NCBI GenBank assembly: GCA_030533445.1
Contig: CM060078.1
Span: forward strand, 26,126,091-26,190,090
Origin: Cyprinodon diabolis
Lineage: Eukaryota; Chordata; Actinopteri; Cyprinodontiformes; Cyprinodontidae
Reading direction: 5' to 3'
DNA: 64,000 nucleotides
The notes under the pieces: model-generated
Databases searched by the model: none
Told to the model about the DNA's origin: nothing
What the model saw: only the letters and a program-made list of their open reading frames with translations
Part shown: positions 1 through 13,019 of the stretch, one piece after another
How positions within the stretch are numbered: position 1 is the first letter of the stretch
Layout of the letters: every line of letters starts with the position of its first letter
Position numbers and translations under genes: made by a program

Positions 1-2596
1 CAGGTCCTGCCAAGCCCCTCTCCACTCCCCGTCTCCTCTGGTTTGTTTTAGTCTCCCAACACCACGACTCCCCCTTCCCTCTCACGACTATACTAATTGT
101 GCTCAGACTGACAGATTAGTGAACCAATGGTGTGTGCCTGCAGGAAAACATGGGACACAAGTCCCCTCACTTGCTTTTATGTCTGTTCCCCCCCCCCTTT
201 TATCTTTATTGCAGTCTTTTTTTTCTGTTACCATTATGGTATGTATTCAGATTCAAGATATTTTTAGCTTGAGAGATGAAGTCAGCATTCTTGCTCTTGA
301 TTTTTTTTTTCTTCCCTTCTTTTTGTGCTTTCCCATTTTATTCTGTTATGTAGTAGGTAAAGCTGGGTGTAAATATGAGTCGGGAGAGACATCTATGGTT
401 CTGAGTAGCATTCTGTTCCACCCATTCACACTCATATTTATGTACATGTATGTTCTTTCAGTCTGCAGCCATAGAGTCTTGAGTGTTTTTGTGTATGTTT
501 TCTGGTTAAACAGTTCTAATAGATTATATTGAGGAGTCACCTTGCTGTCCTTACATAAGACTGGCTCATCCCAATGCTGCAACATATAGCTCTTTCTACT
601 CGCCTAGCCTTCCTGCAGCACTTTCTTCCCTGCTATGTTGCTTTAGTAGATGTTCACTCACAGGACATTTTATTATGTAAATCTGTCCCTTTACAACATA
701 AAGGGGAATTAATCTAATCAGTGTAGTGGGGTTCTGGACGCGAAGATGACAATCTGCCTTAGTTCAAACAGCATCTGAATGAGGAGTATAGGTGGTTAAC
801 ATGTTTGTGATGCTCATAGACAAGCAGCAGTAGCTCAAAGAAGTTGTTATAAACCAAGGTGTACAGAATATCCTCTCTGAATGATCATTGAGACACAATG
901 GTCAACTAGTGTCCAGCCTGTTGACCAAAAATAGGAATATAGTCTCTAAAACTCGTCGACCAAAAATTGTGATTAAAGGCTGAAACTGACAGGACCTGAT
1001 TTAGGATAAAATATGTTGGGAGCTTGTATTGTATGATGCATAGTTAAAAGTAGTTGGGGAAAGTTGGCCTGACATTTGATAAGTAAAATGCATCGGCTTT
1101 GGGCAAAAGACAAAGTAGAATCTCTGAGTCGCTAGGTAAGCCAGCCTGGTTTGTCTCCCTTTACATCTGTCCAAAAACACACAGCACATGTTTTGTGTGT
1201 GTATATATAGCAAGAGGGGCAGAGTTGGACATATACGCAATCAATAAAACATTTTAATAAACAAATTAGCCTAATTAGCTAATTATTTCTATTTTATTCT
1301 ATTAATTATTCTATTCCATTCTATAAATTTTTATTTTATTGCATTTCAGACTAAGCTCTGCCATTTAACGAGGTAATAAAAAAAGTCTCAGTACTTCTTT
1401 TAATTAAGATATGAGGGTAGAGGACAAATGGAGCATCTTAAAAAAGTTGAGGGATTTTGGACCAAGGAAAAACTGTTATATTCTACTTGTAGAAAATGAA
1501 AGGTTGTTGTTGACGAAGTTAAAATTAGTGTAGCTTGATATGGTTAACTGACCGTGCTAAAAGATGCTAACCTGATAGATGCTAGGTAGCCACAGCTCTA
1601 CCTAGCTCTGTCCTTTATATTTCAATGGTCTTGGAATTACTTTGTTGAACGTAAAATCATTTTTTCAGTTTTTCTATCAATCAGTTAAAACTTAGTTTGT
1701 CTTTAGACACGGTAACACTACAGATAGTCCTGCTCTGAAGTCCACCATAGTCGTTGGTGTCACAGCTTTTATGTTGAGAGCCGTTTGCTTGCATGTACAA
1801 ATGCACCAGTTATCAGACTGGCGTATCATAGAAATACTGCTTGAGGTGGCTTCAAATTGATCCTGGGTCAATGGGAATTGGATTTAAAGGTGTTTTTTTT
1901 TTTTTTTTTTTTATTGCTGCCAATTTGTCTGGATAGGACCCTCTTTCCAACCTAGAAGTATATATATCCAAAGCCAGCCTTCCTGTGGACAGGCCCTGAT
2001 TGGGGATGTAAATCATTTGAATTTAAAAGATTCAGATTCCTCATTTCAATTTGGGTTACAAGCGATTCTCCATTCTGATTTTTTTTTTTTTCTGTTTATT
2101 TTTTAAGGAAGGCTCAAAAAATCTTGCATTCTTTTGTGCTCTTTAACCAGAGTTGTTTTTGGATAAAATAGTCTAAACTACGATTACTTTTTTAAAATTC
2201 TATGAACATTCAATTTTTTACAAACCTACTATATATTGTCACATGGTTATGTTAAACTAAGGTATAAATTTTAAACTGATCATTAAAATAAATATTTTCT
2301 CTTCAAAAGGGTTCCACTATAATATGGAGTTTTATTGTTGGAAACCTAATAAAAAAAGTTGATTCACTCATCAGGGACTTACAGTTAAGCCTTACTCTAT
2401 TTACTTTGCTGACTCTTTTCTGATAGCAGTGAGTTGTTAGGCTGTTGGAGCAGGAGGAAAACAGTGCAATGGATGTTATTTCAAGGAGACATCACTGAAT
2501 TTATTTTCCTTGCATTGTTCACTGCACCTTAATTTCACTCCTCTACATATGGTAGTAGTGATGTTTTACTTCTGTGAATAGAGGAATGATAAGAAG

Positions 2597-2640
2597 TAAT
2601 TTCTCTCTGGGATTATTAAAGTATTTCTGATTCCGAATAA
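2597..2640. repeat. Possible retroposon tail scrap
   Basis: CTCTGGGATTATTAAAGTAT followed by TTCTGATTCCGA resembles the 3' tail (GGGATTAATAAAGTATTCTGATTCTGA) common to fish LINEs/SINEs. Only the tail is present. Confidence 0.4.
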
Positions 2641-2788
2641 GCGTTAAACATTTTTTTGTTGCCCTTTTCGGGCCGATTCTCCAGTCGTGGGAGGAAAATT
2701 TCGATCGGGCCGGCTTTCAGCCTGTTCGTGCATTGTGTAGTATACAGGTGGTAACGAGGGGCCATCAGCCTCTCACGGCCATCTCCCG

Positions 2789-2820
2789 ATGAGGAATCCT
2801 CATCGATGAGGATTCCTCAT
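2789..2820. repeat. 32-bp perfect palindrome
   Basis: ATGAGGAATCCTCATC followed by its exact complement GATGAGGATTCCTCAT. It lies in a GC-richer island (about 2660-2930) that reads like transposon DNA but has no ends I can define. Confidence 0.95.
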
Positions 2821-4242
2821 TATAGATGGAAGAAAATCAAACATGTTTAAAATTCAGCCGCCCGTTTTAAGGTCGCACCAGAGCGTCGGGGCCGCACCGT
2901 GTGAGAACATGCATTGTGAGCTGTGAACTTTCAAACCGGTTTTGTTGTACAGTTTGAGCTGTAGCTATGTGCAACGAATGAACATATTGCAGTGTATGCC
3001 TGGTTTAAGTCCACTGGAGTTGATCATGGGCCGTCCTTTGTATGATATTGCTGGTCATGTCTCTAAGTAATGTTAATCCACACACTCAAAACGGATGTTT
3101 CATTGGTATTTTGCACCTTATTCTGGTTGGTGGACTGGGCTTCAAAACTAGGAATCCATCAGTAAAATTTGAATGTTTTCCAGGAGAACTTAAAGGTTGG
3201 AACTAGTGCCAAATGACTCTATGTCCAGCCTTAAGTTGAAACATTCAGATAAGGGGTAGCAGTTTGGTATCAACAACAAGAAGCATTGATCTATCCTCTC
3301 TGTTTTCAACAACTCTAGTCTGTGGTGGCGTGAGTCAGCAGGGGATAAATTTTGGCAGTGCTCCCTTGTGTCAGCTTAACATTTAAACACTAACTTACTT
3401 TAGTATCTTAGCTGACAGTATTCTAATATGATCAAACCACCCATCATCTGATGGCTGCTTCCATTAAGGTCTGTCTGAAAGGCAATCGTTCTGGGGTTTT
3501 TAACATTGCACTGAGTTTAATGTACTCTGGTAGCCTCCACAGTCACTAACTTATATTCTGTTAGAGCACATGTGAGATGTGGGTGGGTTTGTATCTCACA
3601 AGTCTGAAAAAGTGTGTAATGTTACGACTGTATGTGGAACCGAATCTCAGAGGATTCTTCAACACCTAATATATGCCACAAAGAATTGATGCAGTTTGGA
3701 TGGAAAAAAGAGATCCAGGCCACAGTCGGCTAATGTGTGAGATTCATGTTGACTGAATGTTTATTGATTTTTTTTTTTTTCTTCTTTTTTTCCCCACCCC
3801 ATTCGCCCTTTTCCACATTATGTCTGAAAATAAGGTTGTTTCAGCTCAACTTTGAATGTTTGGACTTAAAACAACTAAATACCAATTTTTTTAAAAAAAT
3901 GACTAATATGGATATTTTTATTTTTTGCTAATTTTAACACTTTCTTAGTTTTATTATTAAACATTGATTTTTTTTGGCAAATTTTCTTATGCATGCTCTA
4001 ATTGGCTTAATTTATTATGCATATTCTTCAACTTTAATGTAAAATGTTTGCTGTTACAATTATCTGGGCAGAAAATCTCAATTTATTATAGCCTACCGGT
4101 ACCTTCTTTTGTTTTAATTCTTATTCTTAATTCTTTAATTCTTTTTTTTTTTTGGATTTTCAAGTCTAAGATCAACTGAATCTCAGTAATTGTGGTTGAA
4201 AATAATTTGTTTCATAGACATTTTAGCTATGTCAGTTTAATC

Positions 4243-4935
4243 TTAAAGGTATTTGGAGGATTTTCGCAATTTTTTTTAAATGACCCACCCTGTCCACTTT
4301 GAAAAAAAAAAAATGCACATGCACAACCCGGTACCCGCTCCAGAAAGGGAACGCATATTAAACCCATGCGAGAGCGTGCACTACATTTCCCCTCTTACAC
4401 GCTCTGTTTAAAAGTTGCTGTTCTCACAGCTCATACAAGCTTACTGTGTCCGAACGTCCGCCCTAACCCCTAAATCCCTCAATTACCTATATAGAGCGAG
4501 GACTATTTAGTGGACTTTATAACAAACTCGGTTAACTTACCATTCGGACGGATCATCACTACATTTTGCTCCCCATTGGTCACATAACTCCGCCTCCACT
4601 GAGGAGAGCTCTCCGCACAAAGTATTCCGTGATATATCTGCCTCTTTTGAGTCCTTTCTTTTCTTTTCATACACTTCATAGACACTTTTTCTCTTACGAC
4701 CCTCGGGCCATTTTCAAAGAACCGCGGTGAGAAAGGTGAGCTTCAGTGACGGTCTGAAGCCGTAGCTCACCACAGGTAGATGCCTGAAAGTGCGCATGCG
4801 CATAAAAAGATAGCTAAAAGGACGAGCACATAGGAAGGCCTTATGTAAACTTATCACCAGAATGATTGACGATTAGGAGGACCGCTTATTTAGATGATCC
4901 ACCTGGAAATAAAAGATCATCCTCTATACCTTTAA
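4243..4935. mobile_element. TTAA-flanked MITE, second family
   Basis: 693 bp bounded by TTAA (4243-4246, 4932-4935). Left end TTAAAGGTATTTGGAGGATT and right end, read inverted, TTAAAGGTATAGAGGATGAT, form a TIR of about 20 bp. The interior is GC-richer than the surrounding intron. A minus-strand open frame (4503-4685 and upstream to about 4735) reads RQIYHGILCAESSPQWRRSY…VMIRPNGKLTEFV with no domain I recognise; it may be a captured or element-encoded peptide. Confidence 0.65.
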
Positions 4936-7900
4936 AGACCGTTTTAGAGTTGGACACTGGGTTAGAAATGTGCCCAATTAGTAACTGGACATAAAAGTTT
5001 TCTTCTCCTCAATATTTTATCAGTATGAAATTTATTTCACCCGTCAGAACATATTCTCCACAATTTCTCCATACCAATCTCCTCTGTTCTCAGTTCTGTT
5101 CCCTCGTGTTCTCTAAGAAACTCAGAACAGCTGGATTTACATCAAGGTTAAATATCTATATGAAATAAAAATGTAAATAGATATATGCATTTCTATGTAG
5201 ACATAATTTGCTCTATGCGTCCCTTTCTTCCACTTCCTAAATCTGTACTGCTGTGTGTTTTATAAAGTAAAATTCCAGACAAACATTGAGATCTTTTGGT
5301 TCCAATCTGAAATTTGAAAAGAGGTGAGAGATATTGTTTTGCAAATAAATTGTTGCCCAAAAACTAATGTCCAAAAAATCTAGCTTTCGTTGTTTTGGCT
5401 TATGATTAAATATAAAATATGACTTATGGAGCACTAACCCCTGATACAGATGAACAAAATAGGTGTACTTCAGTAATTTAGCTTAAAGTTCCTGATATGA
5501 AGAGTGAGAGGACGTTGGAAGCTGCTGATCTGTTTTGGCAGTGTGGTCCTGCTGCTCTAAATTCACACACTGATTGGACTCTCCTACCAACAGAGCATTG
5601 TTAGTGTTGTTGTTAGCCTGGCCTACTGAGAGCTGTTTGGGCACCTGCAAGGTGAGAATTGGTTTGACAATAGCTGGACTTCAGGCTGAATGCTAAAATC
5701 TTAGGCTTCCTCCTCCTCCTCAGATTACACTTAGGTCTTACTGTTAGATGGGAAACTGCTTCCTTTACTTCTTAAGGTGCATTCAGATTGAACACGGTGA
5801 TTTCCTAGAGCACCGCAGGGTTAAACTGCTCTGCATTTCATATGCACAGTGTTTACACACCGAAATGCGTCTTCGAATTGGAGGAGCTTCAGCTGCATGA
5901 AGCTGACACCCTACCAACGTGAAACTCAGCAAATAGTCTGAATGGTTAGTGCTTCATTAGTGCAGGTCTGTGCATTTAAAATGGTAATTTGTAAAAATGG
6001 GAAAAAAACATAAAAACATCTGTGCTAGTGTCGTTTCAGAGATATTATTGGTAATTTTTTTTAGCTCATCCAATACAAGTATCCCCCCATTAAGCTCTGA
6101 ATTGAATCAAAATGATCTACTTTTTCATTATTTTATTTGTGAAGGTAAAACAGTTTGTAAAATAGGATCATTTTTAGTTTTGGCCGATGACATCACCATC
6201 CCAGCAGACGCTAGTGCTGCGCTCGTTTCCTGATTAAAAGTTATTGCATAACTTATCTTTAAAGGGTAAAAAAAAAGCTATTTTAAAGATATATTTCAGT
6301 AATAGCTTACAAATGTTTAAGTTTTAGATTTTGTATCATAAAGTAGCTGGTATATTCTCAAATAATGAAATTACACTGAACCAAAATCTATTCTTTTGTC
6401 TTTAACTGCCTATTAGTGCAGTAGTGAAGGTCAGGGGTTATATAGTCAGGGAACACCTAACCGTATTTGTGTGTTAACAAACATGCTAAACTATAAATCT
6501 AGTCCCTTTTCCGCTTCAACTGCGCATTAATGGAAGGAAGCCTCACTTGTTGTTTTCTCATGGTGTCTGCTGCCAAATTTTAATGGACTGGCATTAGGCA
6601 TCGCCTTAACCAATAAGCCTGGAGAGTTCTGATGAATGTTCCTCCTTTCCCTGAACAGATTTAATCAGAGCTATATCAGGTTAATAATGTACAGTCATTA
6701 CACGTAATATACTGGTCTCCAGTACTTAACAAATATACAAATTGCTGCATTACAATTGGACCTGAGTTGATGTGTGGCATTAGGAAAGATTTTTATAAGA
6801 AAGAAACCGGGACAGAATTTAAAGATAAAGTGAAATACAGAACTTTGGTAGAAAGATTGGAAGAAGAGTAAGAAAAAAAATCCCCTTTGATCACAGGTTG
6901 AATGCAAGTATAAAGTGGATGAAAATGCCACGGTTATGCAGAGCACAAGTGCATTTAAATTGCAGGAAAGTATAGTTTTATTTTAGCAAAAGTCAACAGC
7001 CTGTCAGACACTAAGTAAAGGTCACCAGACACTGTGCCTTGTCGATGTTTTTGACGGCATTACCAGCAGTTAATGGAGTTTGATAGAAGTTTGAGACTTT
7101 GCGGTTGTCTGGCATGTGAAACGTACTCTTAACGACACCATCTAGGACAACAGGGGTGCCCTTGCGTATCAGTATCAGACTGGTGTTCCGTTCTTATCTC
7201 CAGACTCAGGCCTTCTTTCAGAGTGCTGAAATCTTTCCTGTTTCCCCTCAGAACGATGCGCTGATTCTTTTCCTTTTGGTTTGTTACATCCCTGACTTCA
7301 GACAGCTGGCCCATATGTCGGATAGATGCAATAACTATGAGTGATCTAGCTGCACTCCTAAACAAGGTTTCTTATATTACAGAGGAAGAAAATGGTGAAA
7401 TTATTGTTGATTATTTTTCCATTACTGAATTTACAAACTGGTTAGTATCTTCCCCAAAGATGGAACGTTTCTCCACACTATTGTGCACCCAGATTTGATG
7501 AATAGTTAACATATGCCCCTCTCTGAAACTCCTGTGGATTAAAGGATTGAACAGATAGTTTTTTTTTTTAACCACAGATACGAGATATCAGGATATCTCA
7601 TCTCTTAAATGAGACGGTCATTTGAAGCATTCGTTTCAGGAACAGGTAATATTAAACAAATGTCATATCTTTCCTTGATGCCCCTCAGTCGTTTCCTTGT
7701 TTCTAGATTTTTCCAACCTTTCTTACTCCTTCAGTCAGGTTAAATTATGGCTTTAATCTAGTTGTAAACTTTTGATTTTGATGATTTTAAAATCTAATTT
7801 CCTGGTATTTTCTCCCAAAAAACAAATTTCTTACATCTCTTTAATCACCTTTTAGACCATCTGGATGAGCCAAAATGTTTCCTGAGAGCTAGGAAGAAAG

Positions 7901-10900
7901 ACTGAACCCTCTCAATCTCCCCACCTGTTGCTATGCACTGTCAGTCAGATGGCCTAAAGCGTGTTTACTTGATGCTAATTTACCCAGAGAAATATCACAT
8001 CTAATTAACCAGCAAATATGAGCTACTCAGATTCTCACCATTCTTCATTAAAACTAGAATTTGTTAAATGGATATCAAGCACTTGAAAGCTAATATAAAT
8101 TTTGTCAGGCTTTCAGTGTTTTTAGTGAACTGTTTTAAACAATCTGAGGTTCAGCAAGTAAAGGTAATTGATGTCATAATTATATCTGTAGTTATTAAAT
8201 GGTTCAGCATCAGTCTTTGGGGTCAGATTTCAGGTAATGATGTTTTCGTGGCATCTTATACTCTGAACATGACTGTTTGACAGGCTGAATAATGAAAGTG
8301 TAGCCTACATGTTATAAATTAGTGAAATTAGATCAAGTGATAAATATCTGGAAGTAGTTTGTAATTTTTGTTTTCTGATGTTTTTAATTATACTGTTACA
8401 AAAGCTGATGCCTGAGCTGCTACAGACTTTCACAAGTTGCAGCTGTTATACGTGTTGTTTTCTTTAGGCTATAGAATTTACAGTTTAAAAACTCTGCCGT
8501 TTATAGGGCCTTATGATTTCCATGTTCAAGGAAACACAGACGGAATTGCGCAATTTAGCATATAAAAGGAATCTAGTGAAAAACGCACAATCTTAAAGGA
8601 TTTGCCCATATTGAAGTATTTTGTCCACTGCCATCTCCTTTATCTGCCTCAGCTGTTTTTGCAGGGCAGGCTCAGATCGGCCATGTTGAAGAGGCAAGTA
8701 CAAATACTGAAGTCCTCTAAAAAAAAAGATTAAACTTAGAGGGCAAAAGAGCTTTTTTTCCCCCAAAGTTTTTTCTTTATTTTTCCTGCAAGTTTTATCA
8801 GTAAAGCAATCGACCGGACACATATGAATCCATGTTGTGACCACTTACAGTCAGTCGTATCAGAAACTGGGATAAGCAGCTAGCTAGTGCGACCCGGATG
8901 CCTGCAAGGTGTTAATCTACATCAAAACAAGCAGTGTGTCGGATTGTTTAGCACATTACCTGTTTTTGTACCTTAAAAAAGACAGGTAAATATTACTGTG
9001 AATATTTCACAATTGGAAGAAGTAAAAACAACTGTGGATCCCTTTTTAAAAGGCAAATTTAGTGTTGTAGATTTTATTTCTTAAGACATTTTTATGTACA
9101 TCTATAAAACACTTTTATGAAAGGAAACTTTCTTTTAATTTGAGAATAAATGTCTTGCTCATGTAAAGTATTTGTTTTTAAAAAAAAGGACAGTACATAC
9201 TTTAAAGTATTTTGCCATAACAGCTAATGTTCTGTTGAACCGCATCAGTTTGTTTTATTTTTTTTTGGCTATTTATTAAATATTTTTCAGTCTCTTTATA
9301 ATGGCGTAAAATCCAGCAAAATTCAGGAAGATACAAATTGAAAAAGTGAATTTTTGGGAAAAATAAAACTGATTTCATAGGGCTAGTCATCTTGCTTTGT
9401 ACACATCCGTAAATGTTGCCTTTTTCTCCAAGACTCTGAGAGCTTTGTGTCATCAGAAATGATGCACTCATTGTCTGAGACACATGCATGCAGAGGAGAT
9501 TTTCCCCCAAAAGAGTAGTTATGTACAAACAAAACTCCCCTCAATCAACTAAATATAAAATTGAGGCCTTCTACTGTACTCCCCCAACATTAGAAAAATG
9601 ACATTCTCCTGACTCATGGTTTCAGTTTTGACGTTTCTCAAGCTTAAAATGCTCGGAGCTGTAACATCCACACATTCACAGCCTGAGAGCCTGCAGCCCT
9701 GCGACACTGTACAATCCAGCATGCACCATGCCTCTGCAGTAGTCAAAGATGATTCCCGAGCCTTAGTGGGTAATATAGAATGAAGGGAATTCACCCCAAA
9801 TAGAACAAAACTCCCCCTGAGGATAGGGAGAGGGAACAGTTTTTATTTGGTTACGGCTGAGACATGGCTCCAACTCTCTCCTCTATCTGTAACCTTACTG
9901 CTGCAGCATAATAACAGTTTATGGATGATGGTACGGGGAGGTTGTCTGGAGTAATTTAATGAAGCTGAGGTTGTCGGTTTATCCGGTGAATGAAGCCAGA
10001 TATGGCTCTATAGCCAAATAATTAGACTAGTCATGATATTTTTCACTTTATTATCTGAGTAGGGGAGCATTGTTTGTATTTATCATTATACTGGGAAGAT
10101 AAATCATTTTTGTTTTTAAATTATTTGATTTCACTCATTAAGCTCGGGTTTCTGCTGGCAGCTCTCGATGAGAAGTCCCCCTTCCCTTTGACCTTGCTTC
10201 AGTCCCCTTTTTAACTTGTTTGCATCATAGAGGCCTGTTTTGTTTTTGTTTTTTTTAACGGTGCCCTCATTGTATCTGCCTCTCTTCTGCCTGGCTCTAA
10301 TTGGAATACAGCACTGACATTTATGCTCTTTCACTGTGACATGGTTGTCTTTCTACAGCCTATTAGTTGAGAATTATTTTTTTTCAATTCACCAGTCCTG
10401 TTTGTGCTGCTCTGGGCTCTTCTTTGTAGAAACAGTTCTGTTGTATTGTCGTTTTTCAATTATATACAATTATAATGAAGCCTTGACATGAATAGGCTTT
10501 ATCCAATAGAAGCCACCAGCAGCCTTCTTACGCATTTTCAAAGTATGAAATTTGGTGTTTACAAAAGTGTGAAATTTTTTCCCTGTCCCATTGTGTTTGT
10601 TTGTTTTCTGTCCATCAAACTGTCAATTCACCGAGCCTCTGACGTCATACCAATAAAGGGCCAAAACAGCTGGCCAAATTATGGCATTTAAAAAAAAATG
10701 GGCCCTGTATTTAGAGCATATATTTAAGTACAAAGAGAATAAAATGGAGAAACAGAACTATTCTTTAGACTTTAGTTTTTACACAGTTTTTTACACTCTT
10801 TTAAGAACAAAATCTATAAAGTTAAAGCTCAGGGCAATGTGAAATCTTCAAAGCTCCTTCCATCAAGTCGCTGCAACTGATTAGTTGAAGTACTCCAACA

Positions 10901-10902
10901 TT

Positions 10903-11123
10903 CAGGAGTGGGCAAACCTGGTCCTCAGGGACTCCTGATGTGCAGGTTTGTTTCTCTGCTCCAAAACTCCTGAGCGAAATGGATGTATTATCTCCCCTGC
11001 ATGTGACAAAGTTCTGCGGGGGGTTGCTAATGACCCATTCATTCAAGTCAGACATGTTCAGTTAGAAAAAATTTCCAGAACAGTGAGGATATACACCCTT
11101 GAGGCTGGGATTTGCTCACCCTG
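10903..11123. mobile_element. Foldback MITE
   Basis: Left end CAGGAGTGGGCAAACCTGGT pairs imperfectly with inverted right end CAGGGTGAGCAAATCCCAGC; CCTCAGGG versus CCTCAAGGG also pair. About 221 bp, no coding capacity, and no clean target duplication. Confidence 0.6.
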
Positions 11124-12274
11124 AACTATCTGAAACTGACTTTATGAATCACCTTTTGGCTGAGCGTTGAGGGATTTCCACTCTGTATGTGTGAGAGCAG
11201 CTCTAGGAATTAACATTTTGCTGATTCAGCTCGAGAATGTGGATAGTAAGGAACTGATTGAATAAGGAAGGCACAAACACATTTAACTCATAATTTAATA
11301 AATCCAGCAAAGGCCAGTAACATAATTCTGTTCTTTTGCAGCTCTGCCATGTCAAGCGACAAAGTATCAGAAAGATTTCTGCCTCTTAAATGCTGCCTTT
11401 TAGAGTTTTTATTCCAGAAACTCTCCTCTTGAAGACAGTAATTGATCCCTAAACATTTATTGATCCAGACAAATTTCCTTCCTCTTCTTTTGTCTCCATG
11501 TCAGTTTGCCCTCCATTTCTTACCCACATTTTGCCCTCCCGTCCCTCCTAGTTTTATTTAGGAGGGATCTAAGGACAATCTTGTGCCTTCTGTATTCTTC
11601 TCATGTTGGTTATTTTAAAAAAATGGGCTGTGTATAAGAATTAAATTACAATGTAATTACAATTGCATATTTGCCATATAAAGAGATTTAAAGAACTGTA
11701 ACACAAGAATATCAAAGCTAGCTAAATAAACAGTTATATTCATCCATAAACATGTTCAAATATGTATTCTAGATGAATGAAACACTCAAGTTATGGCCAC
11801 ATTTGCAAAAGGTATGTTTGGGAGAAAAATCCATACATAGCCTGACACATGGTGCTGGGGACATCTTGCTTTGGGGTTGTTGTTCCTCAAGGTAAACCTT
11901 AGTCTCAGTGAATTTGGAGGTTTCAAATATTAGTGATTTCATAAAACCTGCATGGTTCTAGTAGTTTGTAGAGGAGAAGCGTTGTGTTTTAAGTGAACAA
12001 ACGATGGCTTATACAGAAGAGTAGAGTCTTGAACTGGGCCAGTCAGTCTCCAAACGGACTGACTGAAGCTCTATAGGCTCAGGAGATTCCTTCAGTCTTT
12101 TGCAAGAAAAAACTACTTTATCATTTTTCCTAAATAAGATATGCAGTGCTGTTGGACCAAACAACTTATTTTATGGATATTTTATCTATCTCCATGTTGG
12201 AAGTAAGTGAGGGGTGCACCCTGGACTTGTTGGTATTGGCATAAGAACTAATGTTCATTGTTCTTTGAAATTTA

Positions 12275-12630
12275 GTTCAATTAAGTTTATTTGTATGGCA
12301 CCAATTCACAACACGTGTCATCTAAGGGCACTTTACAGAGACAATTTAATCACATCATACAGCCAAATGTATTCAGTTTTCTATCTAAATAAAACCAGTT
12401 GATTGCATCGACTCAGTTGACTCAGCCGGTCACAGTCAGAGAAACAGGACTACACTGAAAAACAGGCCAAGCTTTAACATCTATAAACAAAGGTGTTGAT
12501 GGCAGCAGCACAGCTGACATGATGAAAAAGGGTCCCCATGTCCTCCAGCATTCTAATCCTATAGTTGCATAACCTGAGCCACTCTAACTATAAGCTTTAT
12601 CAAAATGGAAAGTTTTGAGCCTACCCAGAA
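12275..12630. repeat. Teleost dispersed repeat, internally deleted copy
   Basis: TTCAATTAAGTTTATTTGTA, CACCAATTCACAACACGTGT and ACTTTACAGAGACAA begin a common fish repeat, continuing AAACCAGTTGATTGCAT and CTACACTGAAAAACAGGCCA. The central part seen at 52740-52880 is missing. It abuts the Tc1 insertion. Confidence 0.6.
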
Positions 12631-12655
12631 ATTGTAAATAAGTACTTGGAGTATA

Positions 12656-12861
12656 CAGTGGGGCAAAAAAGTATTTAGTCAGCCACCAATAGTGCAAGTT
12701 TTCCCACTTAAAAAGATGAGAGGCCGGTAATTTTTATCATAGATATACCTCAACTATGAGAGACAAAATGAGAAAAAAAAATCCAGAAAATCACATTGTC
12801 TGATTTTTAAAGAATTTATTTCTAAAATATGGTGGAAAATAAGTATTTGGTCAATAACAAA
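12656..12861 (+). repeat. Left TIR of Tc1 element (IR/DR type)
   Basis: It matches the reverse complement of 14049-14255 almost base for base; the visible differences are a few substitutions and short indels near 12700-12725, 12779 and 12822. The outer end is CAGTGGGGC. The inner end carries AAGTATTTGGTCAATAAC, resembling the outer AAGTATTTAGTCAGCCAC; the two are candidate transposase-binding direct repeats. Confidence 0.93.
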
Positions 12862-13019
12862 CAAGCAAGATTTCTGGCTCTCACAGACCTGTAACTTCTT
12901 CTGTAAGAGGCTCCTCTGTCCTCCACTCGTTACCTTCATTAATGGCACCTGTTTGAACCCGTTATCAGTATAAAAGACACCTGTCCACAACCTCAAACAG
13001 TTACACTCTAAACTCCACC

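Noticed and set aside
119..532. 137-codon open frame at the window start
   Set aside because: Rich in F, L, S and V from T-runs in AT-rich intron, with no domain, no upstream signal and no continuation as an exon.
7129..7365. Overlapping open frames on both strands
   Set aside because: No recognisable motif, no splice signals in SND1 frame and no repeat ends; probably chance in a GC-richer patch.
8593..8844. Minus-strand open frame with a basic/glutamine-rich end (ALQKQLRQIKEMAVDKILQY)
   Set aside because: Looks slightly protein-like and may belong to a repeat, but I could not find element ends or a family, so no feature is claimed.
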